Shown here: one piece after another, positions 22,863 through 34,838 of the stretch
Numbering within the stretch: position 1 is the first letter of the stretch
Layout: the number at the start of each line of letters is the position of its first letter
NCBI GenBank assembly: GCA_963693315.1
Contig: OY856187.1
Coordinates: 378,609,306 to 378,673,305, forward strand
Direction of reading: 5' to 3'
DNA length: 64,000 bases
DNA from: Diogma glabrata
Lineage: Eukaryota; Arthropoda; Insecta; Diptera; Cylindrotomidae
Position numbers and translations under genes: made by a program
Notes under the pieces: generated by a model
Seen by the model: the letters and a program-made list of their open reading frames with translations, nothing else
Told to the model about the DNA's origin: nothing
Database searches by the model: none

Positions 22863-25800
22863 CTAAAATTAAAAAAGTAATTAAAAGATTTTTTCAAATG
22901 TATTCGTTATTTCCCATACGATATTGAATATATTTAATTATAATAGAAGAACCAAAGTCAAAGAAATAAAAATACATTTTTATCTATCTCAATTTTCCGA
23001 TTGATATTGTTCATTATCTCTCTTAATACCAAAGTGTGTATCTTTTTTAATATCTCACCCTACCAACGATATATCACAAGATGACCGCGCCAAATATATG
23101 ATTTAAAATTTAAATAAAAGTAAAAGTTATTTTATTTAACAAGACAGTTGACGCGATTTAATTCAAGATATTACAAAATCCCATATCCTCATAAAAATCA
23201 ATAATGTATAATTTTCAAGCCGCAAGCATTTCCTATCATGATTATTATTATTGAAACATTTGAAAGGCGTTTGTTGAAACTTATAGAGGTTAATTTATAT
23301 GTTTGGCGAAGATATTCCATATTCAATTTACATCGTTATCATAACAGATGTAGATCTTCATTTGGTTAACTTAAAAGTTTTAACACTAAACGGATGGTAC
23401 AGAAATTTATTTGTTGCAAGTAAGTAATCACCTTTGTTATCGATGGGTTCATATAATTACGAACTTTTTATTACAAAACAATAATTTCAAAATTGTGTCC
23501 GTCATTTAAAATAATCGAAATACGTTTCAAAACATTTTTATCAATCAATCGCATATTATGAAATTGTATAAAAGTATTTACATGTAATTAATTAATTTAT
23601 TCATATTATATTAGCTTTACCTTGTATAAAAAGAAAATCTAAATATTTCTATAGAAATTTCCCCTTTTCACAACTATTGCAAATTTGTATTAATTATAAT
23701 TACAAGTAAAAACTTCCGCTGAATAACTTATCATAGAACAATTAATTAGTTATCTATGTTAGAAGGAGGTAAAATTTTAACTTGTTTTTTTAGACGTACA
23801 AGGTTACTAAGTTTCGGATATTTTCGAAAACGAATCGTCAGACAGGTGGGGCATATAGACAATATCAATCTAATCAATCGAAATAGTTGTTTTTTCTTTG
23901 TTTGAATAAGAAATACATATGTTTGTTATTGTTGGATGAGCTTATAAGATACAATCAAACATCATTTTAGAAAATGTATTAATAATTTTATGTAGGAAGT
24001 TGTTGAAATCGGTTAATATGACCATGAAAGTCGAGACTCACTAAAACCTCTCCCTCGTTTTAATAATTTTATTTTCAATGAACAAATGTCAGCAAAAAAC
24101 TCGACTCTTATCAATCATCTGGACTATTCGATTTTATTTTAGAGCAATTTTAGCCGATTGTTCTTAATTTTGTTACCACAGCGTAGATTCGCAGACTTTA
24201 CAAAAAGGAATTCTAAAATGTAGCGCTCACGTTTTTATAGCAAGTACTCAACATGAACTTATAATTTAGACACTTTGTTTATCGGCAGTTACAATGACAA
24301 CCGGAGTGGGGGGAGTAGGTTAAACATTCGAATTTCATATTTTTTTCATACAGTATTAACACAATATTAAAAAAAAACAATTTTACCAAAAAATTGAGGT
24401 TGATTCAAATATATGGGTGACCCAAAAATAAGACATTGATGTGTTCCTAAGGGTACATAGAGATATCTCTATGTGTTCTTAATAGCGCATCTTTTGAATT
24501 AAGATTGATGACTCTGTATCTCAAAATAGGGTGAACATACCAAATCGGTACGTCGTTTTGGATGGTGTGAGCATTTTTTAAAAGTAAATTTTCTTTAAAT
24601 TTCAGTCAGCAAAATTTCATTTTCTTTTCAAAATAACGAGATCGGGCGAAGTGTTTATAAGCTCCTTAAATGGATGAGATAGGAAATTAATTTAATAAAA
24701 AGTGGGACCAGATTTAGTCTTCAACTAAAATCATTATTGTCTTCATAGTAATTTAAGCCTAGCAATGGGGCAAGATTGACTCTGCACTAAAACATTATTG
24801 TCTTTAAAGTTAAATCTTCCAAATCTCCAAAGTCAAAGTAGTCTAGTGATGCAGTCTTCTAGTCATCAGTTGGTCAATCAGTTCAAGTCACAGTTATTAC
24901 AGTTTTTCAGTATATTTCGTTGAAAATAAAGTTTGGTTATTTCAATATTTTGTATTTTGTAAGAAAATATAAGTATAAATACATTGAATTACAAATCGTT
25001 TTTTTTCATTCAAGTATTGATAAATGCAGAGCTTTAGTGTCGTCAAATTTGATTAGGTGTTCAACATTTTGGTGTAACCATCACAAGAGATAGCTTTTGA
25101 CTACAATTCAAGAGTCATGCAAGGACAGACACGATAAAGTAATTTTTTTAGTATAACAAAACTTGAATTTGTATTGCTTCTACAAAAAAACAAATAAATG
25201 TTAACTAAGATTGGCGTTAGTTGCCTAGAAGTTTATGAGAAAAAATTGGTGCAACAACACAAGTGACAGCGGATTCGTCAATATTGATAACAATTTGGTT
25301 CATTTTTATTTCGTTTCGGGAATGAATGTTAAAGAATACCGAACTTCAACTATAGTTGAATTAGCGAGATTTAGACTCCATTAATTGAATAATGATGTAT
25401 TTAAAATTATTTGATAAAGAATTTTAAATAAAATTTTTTTGAATTGCTTTAGAATTTTTAATTCACTAGGTTTTGGATTATTAAGGATTTTTGTGAGCAC
25501 TTAAACTCAAGTAACTAAGGATTAATTGTTTGAATTTTTCAATTCGAATTTTTTAGAGAAAAACTCAATTTGTTTCTTATACGGGTTTCCGGAGTGAGAT
25601 TCGGAGCGTGGAACGTGCACACTTTTAATCCGCTCGATATTTCAAGTCAACCAGCAGATTCGACAAGGGTTAACAAGGATATCAATGGTCTGCATGAATT
25701 TAAACAGCTTGGAACCGCTTTTCTTGTATGTTCATACATTGCAAATCGTAATGATTCCAACTGCATGCTGATCCATGTTAGAATATATTACCTACGTAAA

Positions 25801-25876
25801 TGTTAGAATCTATTACCTTGGTAAATATAAGAATAAATCTAACTACTAAAACTGTCGACTGAAAGGGGTTACCGAC

Positions 25877-27034
25877 ATGAGGCCCGGCGCAAAATCCCCG
25901 GCGACAAAACGCCCGCCGACAAAACGCCCGCCGACAAAATCCCCTGAGGACATAAGGCCCGGCGACAAAATCCCCAGAAACAAGAATCCCAATTGGGTGC
26001 TACATTTGATCAAGGGTCTGCAAGGTCGCAGAAGCGAGTCAAATAAAATTAATATAGAAACGAATAATTATACAACCCTATTCATCATGAAAATTTCAAG
26101 TGGTAAAAAATGAATCAAAAAATTGCCCATATTCTTCAAAAACGTTTCAAAAAATAATTCATAATTAAATTTTGAGTAAATGTATGTATGTTAAAGTCTG
26201 AATTAAAAAAAACAGTTCAAAACCAAATAGAGTTAAAATCATATAAATCGGGTCGTTTGGCGGTGAAAGTGAAAGGCGGAGTAGATCGGGCTTAAGCATG
26301 CTTGATCATATTTTGAAACTAAATAAAATAATATTTTTCAATTTTTTACATGGTTTTTTGTCCCGGGCATTTTGTCGCCGCAGGGATTTTATATAATTCT
26401 TGTTTTCTAAATTAATTATATAATTTTCTATATTAGTTATATAATTCTTGGTTTCTATATTCATTTTATTTGACTCGCCTCTGCGACCTTGCAGACCTTC
26501 GATCAAAGATAGACCTCCCCCACCCCATCCCTACCCCCACCAACCCCACCTCAAACTTTGAGATATGGCAATTTTCTTGATTTTAGCTGGTCTCGTCAAG
26601 ACCTTTCCAATGATACCATTCTCGACCCGATCCAAGCTATCGCCATTTACCCTATATTAGCCATTTTCCACATCATTTTATCTTTATTTTCTCATCATTT
26701 TATCTTATTTTTCATTTTCTCGGTTTTCGATACAGCTATGTTTACAAAGTATAAATTTGTTTTGTGCAAAATTGTTTTTGGCGCGGGTAATCGTGAAAAT
26801 TATTTTGTGAAAGGGTAGATCGGACTTAGGTTTTTTGGCGAGGGTAATCGTGAAAATTATTTTGTGAAAGGCGGAGTAGATCGTGCTTAAGCATGCTTTA
26901 TCATATTTTGAAAATTAATATAATATTATTTTTTGCATGATTTTTTGTTACGGGCGTTTTGTCGCCGCGGGGATTTTGTCCCGGGCGTTTTGTCGCTGCG
27001 GGGATTTCGTCCCGCGCGTTTTATCGTGGGCCTT
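25877..27034. repeat. Cluster of GC-rich GGCGACAAAA inverted repeats with internal duplications
   Basis: 25877-25980 repeats CCCGCCGACAAAACGC and CGGCGACAAAATCCCC several times. The reverse complements (GGGCGTTTTGTCGCCGCGGG, GGGATTTTGTCCCGGGCG) occur at 26355-26395 and 26946-27034. A block starting near 25990 (CTGCAAGGTCGCAGAAGCGA) is repeated inverted at about 26475-26507. Another (GTGAAAGGCGGAGTAGATCG) is repeated directly at 26264 and 26866. This looks like two or more copies of one foldback element, partly rearranged. Confidence 0.8.
26515..26554 (-). other. G-quadruplex motif on the ELOVL sense strand
   Basis: The minus strand here has five G-runs of 3-5 with short loops: GGGG, GGGGG, GGG, GGGG, GGGGG. 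This satisfies the usual G3+N1-7 rule. It is in the intron between ELOVL exons 28501-28557 and 22620-22862 and would be present in the pre-mRNA. It is exceptional in DNA this AT-rich. No function can be read from sequence. Confidence 0.75.
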
Positions 27035-27487
27035 CTGACTACCACCCGACTGAAACCAAGACTATAAGTAAAAAAACCTCCTATGTATTACCTTGCCAAT
27101 TTGGTCCTTGGTGACTTCAATGATGAGGTGGGTAGGGATGTTTCTCATGAAAGTGTGGTAGGGTTAAATAGTTATGATTTGATTACTTTCTTATATGTGT
27201 TAAAATTAAGTTTAACTACTTAGGCAAACCTGGCCTTAAAAACAAAACAACGGAAGAGATTTAACACTATATCGCAAACGAATCTGAAACTAACAACATT
27301 TTTTCAAAGGTCATGATTTTTCTTGAACTGGCATGTAGACTGTTAAGTCTATTATGCCAAACATTATACCGAATTTCCTTACCATTGTAATTTAATCAAT
27401 TCATTTAGTTTTATTGGTTGAAGCTCATTTGCAGACCGGGGTGTGGTGGGTTATTGAATATTTTCCAAGAAAGTTTTAAAAGACTTT

Positions 27488-27556
27488 TTGCTCAGACAGG
27501 GGGATTTGAACCTCCCACTTTCGAATTTTGGTCATCCTGCCTAACCATCTTGCAAA
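27488..27556 (-). repeat. tRNA-like pol III promoter, likely head of a tRNA-derived SINE
   Basis: On the minus strand GATGGTTAGGCAGGATG resembles an A box (TGGTTAGGCAGG) and GGAGGTTCAAATCCCCC contains a near-perfect B box (GGTTCAAATCC), about 35 bases apart. The T-arm pairs with one mismatch. The acceptor stem does not close convincingly, so I do not call a functional tRNA. A SINE head or tRNA pseudogene fits. Confidence 0.5.
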
Positions 27557-28028
27557 ACAATATTGCTGCAACATTGAGCAACTGGCTCTAAGGTTGCGAC
27601 ACCTCTTATAATTTCCTTAAAGACAGTATCTTAGGCGCAGCTAAGGAGATATTAAAATGCGCAAAGAGCTCGCAAAAGCTTGGATTACAAGGTGTAAATG
27701 GTGCAAGAGCAGATGCGAGGCGACTCAATACTCCAACAATACCCTAAAATTCGTTTAACAGATTAAAAGTTCTAAATTAAGACTGCAAGCTGGATCTTTC
27801 GTTATTCAATTCGAAGGTGGTGTTCTACAAGTTCTTCTCAATCTAGATGTTATAGACCAACAAAGTTTAATCGCATAAAGATAACAGAACTCATCGTATC
27901 AACGATATAATATACGATTGCGCATGGCTATTTGCGTGACTTCGTAGGCGTGACTATTTTCCAAAAATTATATTGGGCATCTCTGGCAAGTACCGCTGTG
28001 CAGATAAACAGTGCTCGAGTTGTCGCTC

Positions 28029-28465
28029 GATATTTCTAGTCTTCAATATTTATAACACTCTCTTTTGTAAAATTTACTTCCATCAAGCAACTTTTTAGCT
28101 TAACCTGTCGCATTGGATAGCAAACTGAAAACCCCGTTTTTCTTAGAATGGCGATGTAAAGTTTCTTAGAATTTCAAGCTTGGTTTTTTAATGATTCAAA
28201 AAATCTTTAATGACGTGAAAGAAAACTCAAAGAGATTGGAGTGGAGTGGATATTTCTAGTCTTCAATATTTATAACACTCTCTCTTGCAAAATTTACTTC
28301 CTTCAAGCAATTTTTTAGCTTAACCTCTATCAGGATAACAAACTGAAAACCCCGTTTTTCCTAGAATGGCGATGTAAAGTTTCTTAGAATTTCAAGGTTG
28401 GTTTTTTAATGATTCAAAAAATCTTTAATGACGTGAAGGAAAACTCAAAGAGATTGGAGTGGAGT
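28029..28465. repeat. Tandem duplication, two units of about 220 bp
   Basis: GATATTTCTAGTCTTCAATA starts unit 1 at 28029 and unit 2 at 28249. Both units contain AACTGAAAACCCCGTTTTTC, TTTAATGATTCAAAAAATCT and AGAGATTGGAGTGGAGT and differ at few positions. Unit 2 ends about 35 bases from the donor site of ELOVL exon 28501-28557, on its intronic side. Confidence 0.92.
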
Positions 28466-28500
28466 TGGAAATATTTATAAAACTTTATTATAATACTTAC

Positions 28501-28557
28501 GGTATCCATAAATTCTGTGAACTTTGAAAAATAGTACCACCAACATGCGTGCACCAT
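28501..28557 (-). CDS. ELOVL fatty-acid elongase, 19-codon exon
   Basis: Encodes MVHACWWYYFSKFTEFMDT, the conserved ELOVL segment just before the catalytic exon (family pattern CWxYYFSKxxEFxDTxFF). The acceptor is TAATTTAG, the donor is a perfect GTAAGT, phase 0 at both ends. It joins in frame to either of the two alternative upstream exons and to exon 22620-22862. Confidence 0.96.
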
Positions 28558-28967
28558 CTAAATTAAAGTTTAATTAGGAAAGATAAAAAAATTATTAATA
28601 TTTAAAAAAAATTTAATGTTTAAGTTTTATTTTGCATCAAACATAAATAAATCTGGCAAAACATAACAAGCGGCAAACTACACTTTAATAATAATTATAA
28701 ATAAAAAAAATGCATATTACTTGTAAATTTAGATTTTGAAACTCTTATTCTATTTATTACAAATTTTTTTTGTGTTGACTTAGCAGCTAAAATTCCTCAA
28801 ACCACCCGAAATATAACGATTTTAGAATAAATTTAATTTTTTTATACAATATACATACATACTTACAAATAAGTTAGTTTAGGACAATACTAATTTAAAT
28901 TCACACATCAGATTAGTACTTGATTGGTTTTTTTGTTACGACAGAAAAATTTACAGAGAAAAAGAAT

Positions 28968-29960
28968 ATTGGTGATGAAACATGTTCTCCAAAGACTCCT
29001 ATCACTTTGCCCAATATCGCTCAAAATTTTATCCGTTTCTTCTCATATCTTCATCTTTTGCTAATTTCATAAAAGAAAACTGTATATCCCAACAGACATA
29101 AATTCTGTTGTACGAAAAGAAAAAGGAAAAAAAATGCTGGAACTATCAAACCGGAAGTATGTATGCGGAACTGTTACAAATCATATTATAAGCATTTTTA
29201 CCAATTTAATGAAAATCAACTATCAGGCGCTGATGTTATTGAAGTTTCAAATGAGCAGGTGCTCGGGCGACCCCTTACTTATCCCTATATTGTCGAAAAA
29301 CAAATCAGGTCCCCATATTTTGTCATCAAAGTTGATTTATGAATTAAAAACAAAGTGAGAAAAGTTAGCAGCCGTATGGTGGAGTCCTTGTCACTTTGGC
29401 CTATGTTTTCCAAAAGCTAATCATAATCTTACCACATTAATTGAAACCCTTTTACATAAAATTCATCATAATCACTTAATTACTGCAGCCTTTAGTGTGT
29501 GCAATAACGCAAAAAATAATTTGCAAAAAAAATGCAAATACCGCAAGTTGGTATGCTGAACTGTTGTAAACCGTACTAAATGCTTATATACCAAGTTTCA
29601 TCCAATTCGATTATCAGATACTGATGTTATAAAAAAAAACAGGTGGTTCGGACTTTAAAACTCTTTCACCGGATGTGACAAACCGGAAGTTGGTACGCAC
29701 AAATATTGCAAACAGTACTAAAACCTTATATATCAAGTCTCAATCAATAAGATTGAAAGTGTGGATTAGAAGTTGTTCATGGTCCCAAAAAAACAGGTGT
29801 TCGGGCGACTTCCGCCATTTTGTAAAATTTTGACATTTTTAGTGAACCCAGACCATATGCCAAAGTTTCATCAAAATCCCGTGCGTTTTTGTGAAACCGT
29901 TACCCACCCACTTACAACCATATCCCCCGCCCTCAGATAAACATGCAATTTTTGGGGGCA
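28968..29960 (+). repeat. Diverged family A repeat
   Basis: Family A blocks in order: CCCAATATCGCTCAAAATTT, ATAAATTCTGTTGTACGAAA, ACCGGAAGTATGTATG, ACTTTGGCCTATGTTTTCC, ACCAAGTTTCATCCAATTCG, ACAAACCGGAAGTTGGTACG and AAAGTTTCATCAAAATCCC. It is about one and a half units long and more diverged than the array at 2420-5075. Confidence 0.78.
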
Positions 29961-32900
29961 TATAGATTATGGATGGTCCAAAACAAACGATAACATCAAT
30001 TTTGGGTATGTAAGATTTTTTTCGATAGATTGCATCTCACCGCAATTGTGGTGAAGTAATAAAAATTAAATGCTTTCTAGCATTTTTTCAATCCGAATTG
30101 TGTGCCGCATATAACGGATTGCACAAAAACTGAAAATTGGTTAGACGATTTGTTTGCCCAATTTGCAAATTTCTCAAATATGCCGACGATGATGATGAAT
30201 AAAATACGAAAACAAGCTTTACACAAAGCTCTGGAAAGTACAACATATATCACTAAATGTTATATTATTTAGTGGATTCCATCCAAAACTGCTTTTTGTA
30301 GAGGAAAAAATTGTCAAATTCGGATAATGTGGACATCCAAGTTTCTTTTTGATACAAAAATATTAAACATCACAAGAAAAATTTGAATATCATCTTCACA
30401 CAGCTCTGATAATTCGAAATCATCTTTCATATTCAGCGAACTGCGCAAAATATTACAAGTCCCAATCAACATCAAATCACGAATCAGAGATTCATGTTTC
30501 ACATCCAACGAATTTCTTCAAATATCGTATCACCCGATGATGCCAACTCGATACCAATTATGATTCCATGCTTCCATTTTTAAGTAGAGATTCAAAACCA
30601 GAACAAATTTCGAATATCTGCTTGTCCACAACGGATAACAATCTGACTCGTGTTCCACTCAAACGGTTTGAAATGGGTGGAAAATTTCTCAAACTAGAAT
30701 AATGTTAGAATGTTCACTACACGTGCAAGTTAAAGTCAATCCGAATCGTGTTTGACAATTGATGGATGGATATCGCCAACGTTTTATTTGGTTATTGCGG
30801 TTACGATTCAACGCAAATTGATCTGTTTTTGTGGTTTCGACTTCATCAAGGACTTGTTATTGAATGGAGAAGATAGCAATCACCAGACTAAGTCTTTCAA
30901 TTCCTCTTGACAGCACTCCAGCCAATCCAATTCATTTCCACATCCTACAAAATGTGTCTAATGCTACAAATGCATGGATAATTCCAGATCTATTAAATAT
31001 TGCTATATATTGCAATAGAGAAAAATTTATTTATTTAGTCTGAGAATGCAACTGCATTAGGCTTTTCGGGGATTATAATAAACGTTTTGGGCTTTATGAT
31101 GTGATTACTCCAGTATCATATATTTTTCTGAATATGTAGGTAAGTATTCTAATACATACTCTCGTTGTCTACCAGCTTTAGCGGCTTATTGGAAATAAAA
31201 TCTGAGTCCGTTGCAAGTCTTGATGGCCCACTTACTTTTCGTCATACTGTGTTTTGTCGATTCGAATTTGATTTATTGAAAAGTGCAGGTACAAACTGCT
31301 TCAATCATTTAATTCTCAACTCGAGATACGCAAGTGTAGAATGATCTTTATGTTTAAGGTTATCAAACGTCTTCCTTTTAGATATTCCCGTGACTAGTTT
31401 TATTATTTTATGCCCCCAAAATTGTAATCTCATTTTTCCAAATCTTTGATTTGCCGATACTGTTGCATCCGGAATTTTGCTCTTGCTGCTCAATTTTTTT
31501 TCTTTATTGTTTCGCTCACTTTGCTTTCATTATTATTAATTTCTCTGTCTTTCGGTTTGTGAAAACTGTGACTGACGTTCGGTATTGGTTTCGCTAGCTC
31601 TTTTCAACGGTTAGTAGAATTGAAGCCGCCAAATGGATCACGGTGTAGAAATAATAATAAAGAATTCTTAAGTTGACAGCGTTTTATTAAAATCAGGTTA
31701 AAAGTGGTGTCAGGAGATAACATTGCAGATTTCTGTCAAATTTAACCACCTCAGAAAGTTATTCATTCATGTTTCGGAATTATCATTAAATCAACGACAT
31801 TTCATCAAAATACTGGCAGATAATTTTACAATACGAACCTATCCGTTTAAAAGCATTTTTAATGTTGGTAATATAAAAATTTTTTAGACTAGATGCCAGC
31901 ACAAAACCAACTGAACACACTGTCATGATTATTCGTATTCTATAATTCGTATAAAATTAAAAATTAATTAAAAAAAAATTACAAAAATTTAGATGGCTTG
32001 GGAGTTGATTGTTAAAAATATTATAACAAACATCTGTGTACCCAGATTACAAATTATGACAGACTAAGACTAATTTGAAAGGTCCTGTCAAAATTGTTGG
32101 CTCTGCGATGTTGCTCTGCATGGCTCGTGTCATTGCAAGGCTTTGGTTACTTGTTTCGGAACATAATATATGATTAGCACGATAATTTTCAATTACAGAC
32201 TGTGCGGTCTCTCTCTCTGGGGCAGATCAAGTCAAATAAAAAAAAAAATCAGTTGAAAACGAACCGCTTTATCTGCTTACACAATAGTGTCGACGAACTA
32301 GATTAATGCTGCGCTTTGGTTATTAAACTGAATAATATGGTCAAGCCCATAGACGTCTTTGTTTTTTACCACAAAAATAGCTCATTCGCTCAACCAATCA
32401 AGATCGTAATAATTGGTTAGAATATTGGATAAGAATTTTCCTCAAATTTTTCATTTTGCGTTAGTAAATTGCAGAAGTTAGGTGATACAGTAGCGCTTCA
32501 TGAGTTAGATCAAGCAGCACTTTTTCGTTTCTAATTCCCAGCAATTTATTGTAGTTGGACTTGTATATTTGCAGCTAATTTTAACGTGTTTACGTGTTGT
32601 CACAAATTATAATACTTAAAGTAAGCATTTATTATCCTGTGTATGACACAATCAGGATTAATGCATTCCTAAATGGTATGATGTTTTGCTACAAATCGCT
32701 AGCACCGATCAAGAACCTTGAACGATTTTTTGTACGTCGTTCAACTAAAAGAATAAGCTTGCATATCTAAAATACTTTTGACATGTTGAATGCTTTGGCA
32801 ATGTTGCACGTGGAAGTTTTAATAAACTGAATGTTCAAAAGCAATTACACACCGGAATGAGTAATTCTCACAGTTGATCATTTAAGAATTGGATTGCTCC

Positions 32901-33615
32901 CAGAACCAATCTAACTAAGAATGTTTAACCATTTCCTGTTGGCACATCTAAGAAGATTTTTTTATTGATCGTAAAAGCAATTTTGCTCAAGAATTAGCTT
33001 AGAAATATTTGATTGCACATACAAGAAAAGAAAAACTGTGTTGTAATTTTGTTCTACAATGAACGAAGCAACAACAGCAGATCGGTAAGATTCTTAAATG
33101 GTTGAAAACTTGTAAAGAAACGAATATTTATAAACGTTTCTTTGTAGATTTTGGCTGCGAAATGCATCCAAGTGTCAGGGCTTCTCCAACAAGTTCAGAG
33201 CTTGACATACGATGCAAAAAGTAACGTGTATAACTGTTGAGTTTTGACAGTTCTCAATTGCGAGAAACCGGTCACATTTGCCAATAGCATGCGAAGAAAG
33301 TAGCCTTCATCTTGATTCGGATGCACCATATGCAGTCTAAACACCGAATACAGTTGTGTTTTCTTAAACGCTTCATTTTGACATAACGTGAAGTGTTGTG
33401 TTTCATTGCTCCTTATGTATTTTCATGTCTGGTACTGTGTGAGTACGTATATTTGTACCCGATACCCAAGCACAGTCAGACTCTAAAATACGTCCAAACA
33501 CTGGCCCATTAATGGTCAACGGTACATGATTATTGTTATGGAACCATTACTGGAGCCATGAATCAGCCGATCTACGGTTTAGACAAAAACGCATGGGTTC
33601 TTGGTGAGACTTTGG
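29961..33615. other. Moderately GC-richer DNA, no gene recognised
   Basis: Composition is less AT-extreme than neighbouring intron DNA, as expected of an old element. Short frames such as 30314-30508 (minus) and 31305-31493 (minus) resemble nothing I know. TGGTGTCAGGAG at 31705-31716 would fit a tRNA-Leu primer-binding site and is preceded by an AATAAAGAATTC at about 31656, a possible LTR relic, but no second LTR or pol was found. Confidence 0.4.
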
Positions 33616-33617
33616 TA

Positions 33618-34168
33618 TATTTTTTTTTTAATAAAATGTGTTGTGTAGTATAGGAATTACAATATGTATCACAACAACACACAAAAACCTTTTAAGACCA
33701 AGGTCCCACAACAACATACGTTCAAAGGTGTTGATGGACGTAAATCTGTCTTTTTTGTTGTTTTTTTTTTGTCAAAGAATGGATAACTAAACAATAAATC
33801 CTATCACTGACCAAATATGACATAGGCCAATATTTTATGATAGAATAAAGAAAATAAAAATAAATAGCAAGTTTTTACAAAAATTTGCTGAAACAAAACA
33901 AAAAAGTAGTTGCCAATAATCCAGCCGGTTGCATATTCCTTGATCCTATGACACACCGTCTTTCTCCATGATTAAAGCCACACAAAGTTATATGGATCCG
34001 CCACCACCCCTAAGATGTCACCTTGGCTAGTGATATCTCGCTGCTATTGCCAGTGGTATGTGATATCTCACGTTAACTCGTATGTCAATAGCTGGAACTG
34101 GAGTACGCGGGATTGTCACACCCGTAGATCAAAAATAAAAATTTTTTTACAAAACTATAAAAACTGAT
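33618..34168 (-). mobile_element. Family B retroposon copy
   Basis: T-tract at 33621-33630 (poly-A on the minus strand), then TGTTGTGTAGTATAGGAATT, CCTTTTAAGACCAAGGTCCC, AATCCAGCCGGTTGCATATT and GGGATTGTCACACCCGTAGA. It ends AAACTGATCCCTCCATGCGG, the same terminus as the 15590 copy in reverse. Family A sequence follows immediately. Confidence 0.83.
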
Positions 34169-34174
34169 CCCTCC

Positions 34175-34640
34175 ATGCGGACAAGTGATCTAGGTTCACT
34201 TGAAAATGGATGATCTGGATTCATTTCAAAATTGGACAAAATGGCGGTAGTCTTCCGAATATCTTTAAGTTCAAATTTTCAATAACTTCTTATCCTGGCT
34301 TTCAATCGTATTGAAACTTGGTATATAAGCTTTTAGTACTATTTCCAAAATTTCTGCGTACCAACTTCCGGTTTATCACTTCCGGTTAAAAAGCATTTTT
34401 TTGCTTTATTACGTTTATCCCTACTATAGCCTACAAATCGATTTGCATGACCAACGTTGCATTAAAGGTTTCAATCAATATGATAAAGAAAACATTAGCT
34501 TTTGGGGTACATTGGTCAAAGGGTTTGGGGTCCACCAAACAACAAGTGATTTTGTTTGTTGGGGTTGTTGGGGACATACAACATTCGTTCGTGAATATAT
34601 TTTGATGACACTTTAAAAAAGAAGCAAATATGTATGGTAA
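34175..34640 (-). repeat. Family A repeat, reverse orientation, cut off by the LTR element
   Basis: Reverse complement of the 3' part of the family A array: ACCAACTTCCGGTTTATCAC, CTACTATAGCCTACAA, GGGTTTGGGGTCCACC and TTTTGATGACACTTTAAA. It stops abruptly at the 5' LTR (34642) and does not resume beyond the 3' LTR at 39724. Confidence 0.82.
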
Positions 34641-34641
34641 G

Positions 34642-34820
34642 TGTGGTATCCTGGGTAATGTAATATTATATTTTGACAGCTGGATGTTTTTAGTTATAAT
34701 TTTAGTACAACAAAGAATGTAAAGAGCGATAGAGTGAATTAATTAAATAAAAGATTGTTTGTTAAAATTAAATATATAAAAGTAATTTTATTTAATATTA
34801 AAATATTCATTTGGATTACA
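34642..34820 (+). repeat. 5' LTR of the mag-like Ty3/gypsy element
   Basis: 179 bases beginning TGTGGTATCCTGG and ending GGATTACA (TG...CA form). It differs from the 3' LTR at only two positions, near the end. AATAAA at about 34746 is a likely polyadenylation signal. Very small for an LTR, as known for the mag lineage. Confidence 0.95.
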
Positions 34821-34825
34821 ACATG

Positions 34826-34838
34826 TGGCGACGAGGAT
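34826..34838 (+). other. Primer-binding site, tRNA-Ser
   Basis: TGGCGACGAGGAT, five bases after the 5' LTR, is complementary to the 3' end of insect tRNA-Ser(GCT) including its CCA. A tRNA-Ser primer agrees with the mag lineage. It would prime minus-strand DNA synthesis. Confidence 0.8.

Larger units (their letters stand above)
25486..27900 (+). pseudogene. Decayed LINE endonuclease region (RTE/CR1-like), interrupted by inverted repeats
   Basis: Near 25600 the plus strand reads RFGAWNVHTFN, the N-terminal block of many LINE endonucleases (usual pattern GTWNVRTL). The next endonuclease block appears only at about 27100-27200 (LVLGDFNDEVGRDV; usual GDFNAxVG). Between them sits the repeat cluster 25877-27034. 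A further stretch near 27600-27720 (ILGAAKEILKCAKSS) fits the linker before the RT. A 5' segment (TTAAACTCAAGTAACTAAGG, about 25501) recurs at 52926, suggesting a second copy of the same element's start. Many stops. Clade uncertain. Confidence 0.65.
22863..28500. other. 5.6 kb ELOVL intron; 22863-25480 otherwise featureless
   Basis: 22863-25480 is AT-rich with no coding match. A perfect 20-base palindrome ACATAGAGATATCTCTATGT lies near 24458. From 25486 the intron holds LINE remnants, GC-rich inverted repeats and a tandem duplication, listed separately. Confidence 0.7.

Noticed and set aside
27488..27556. Functional tRNA gene
   Set aside because: A and B boxes are plausible but the acceptor stem does not pair and the T-arm has a mismatch.
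30314..31493. Minus-strand frames at 30314-30508 and 31305-31493 as host exons
   Set aside because: No splice-bounded structure or family resemblance; likely old element DNA or chance.
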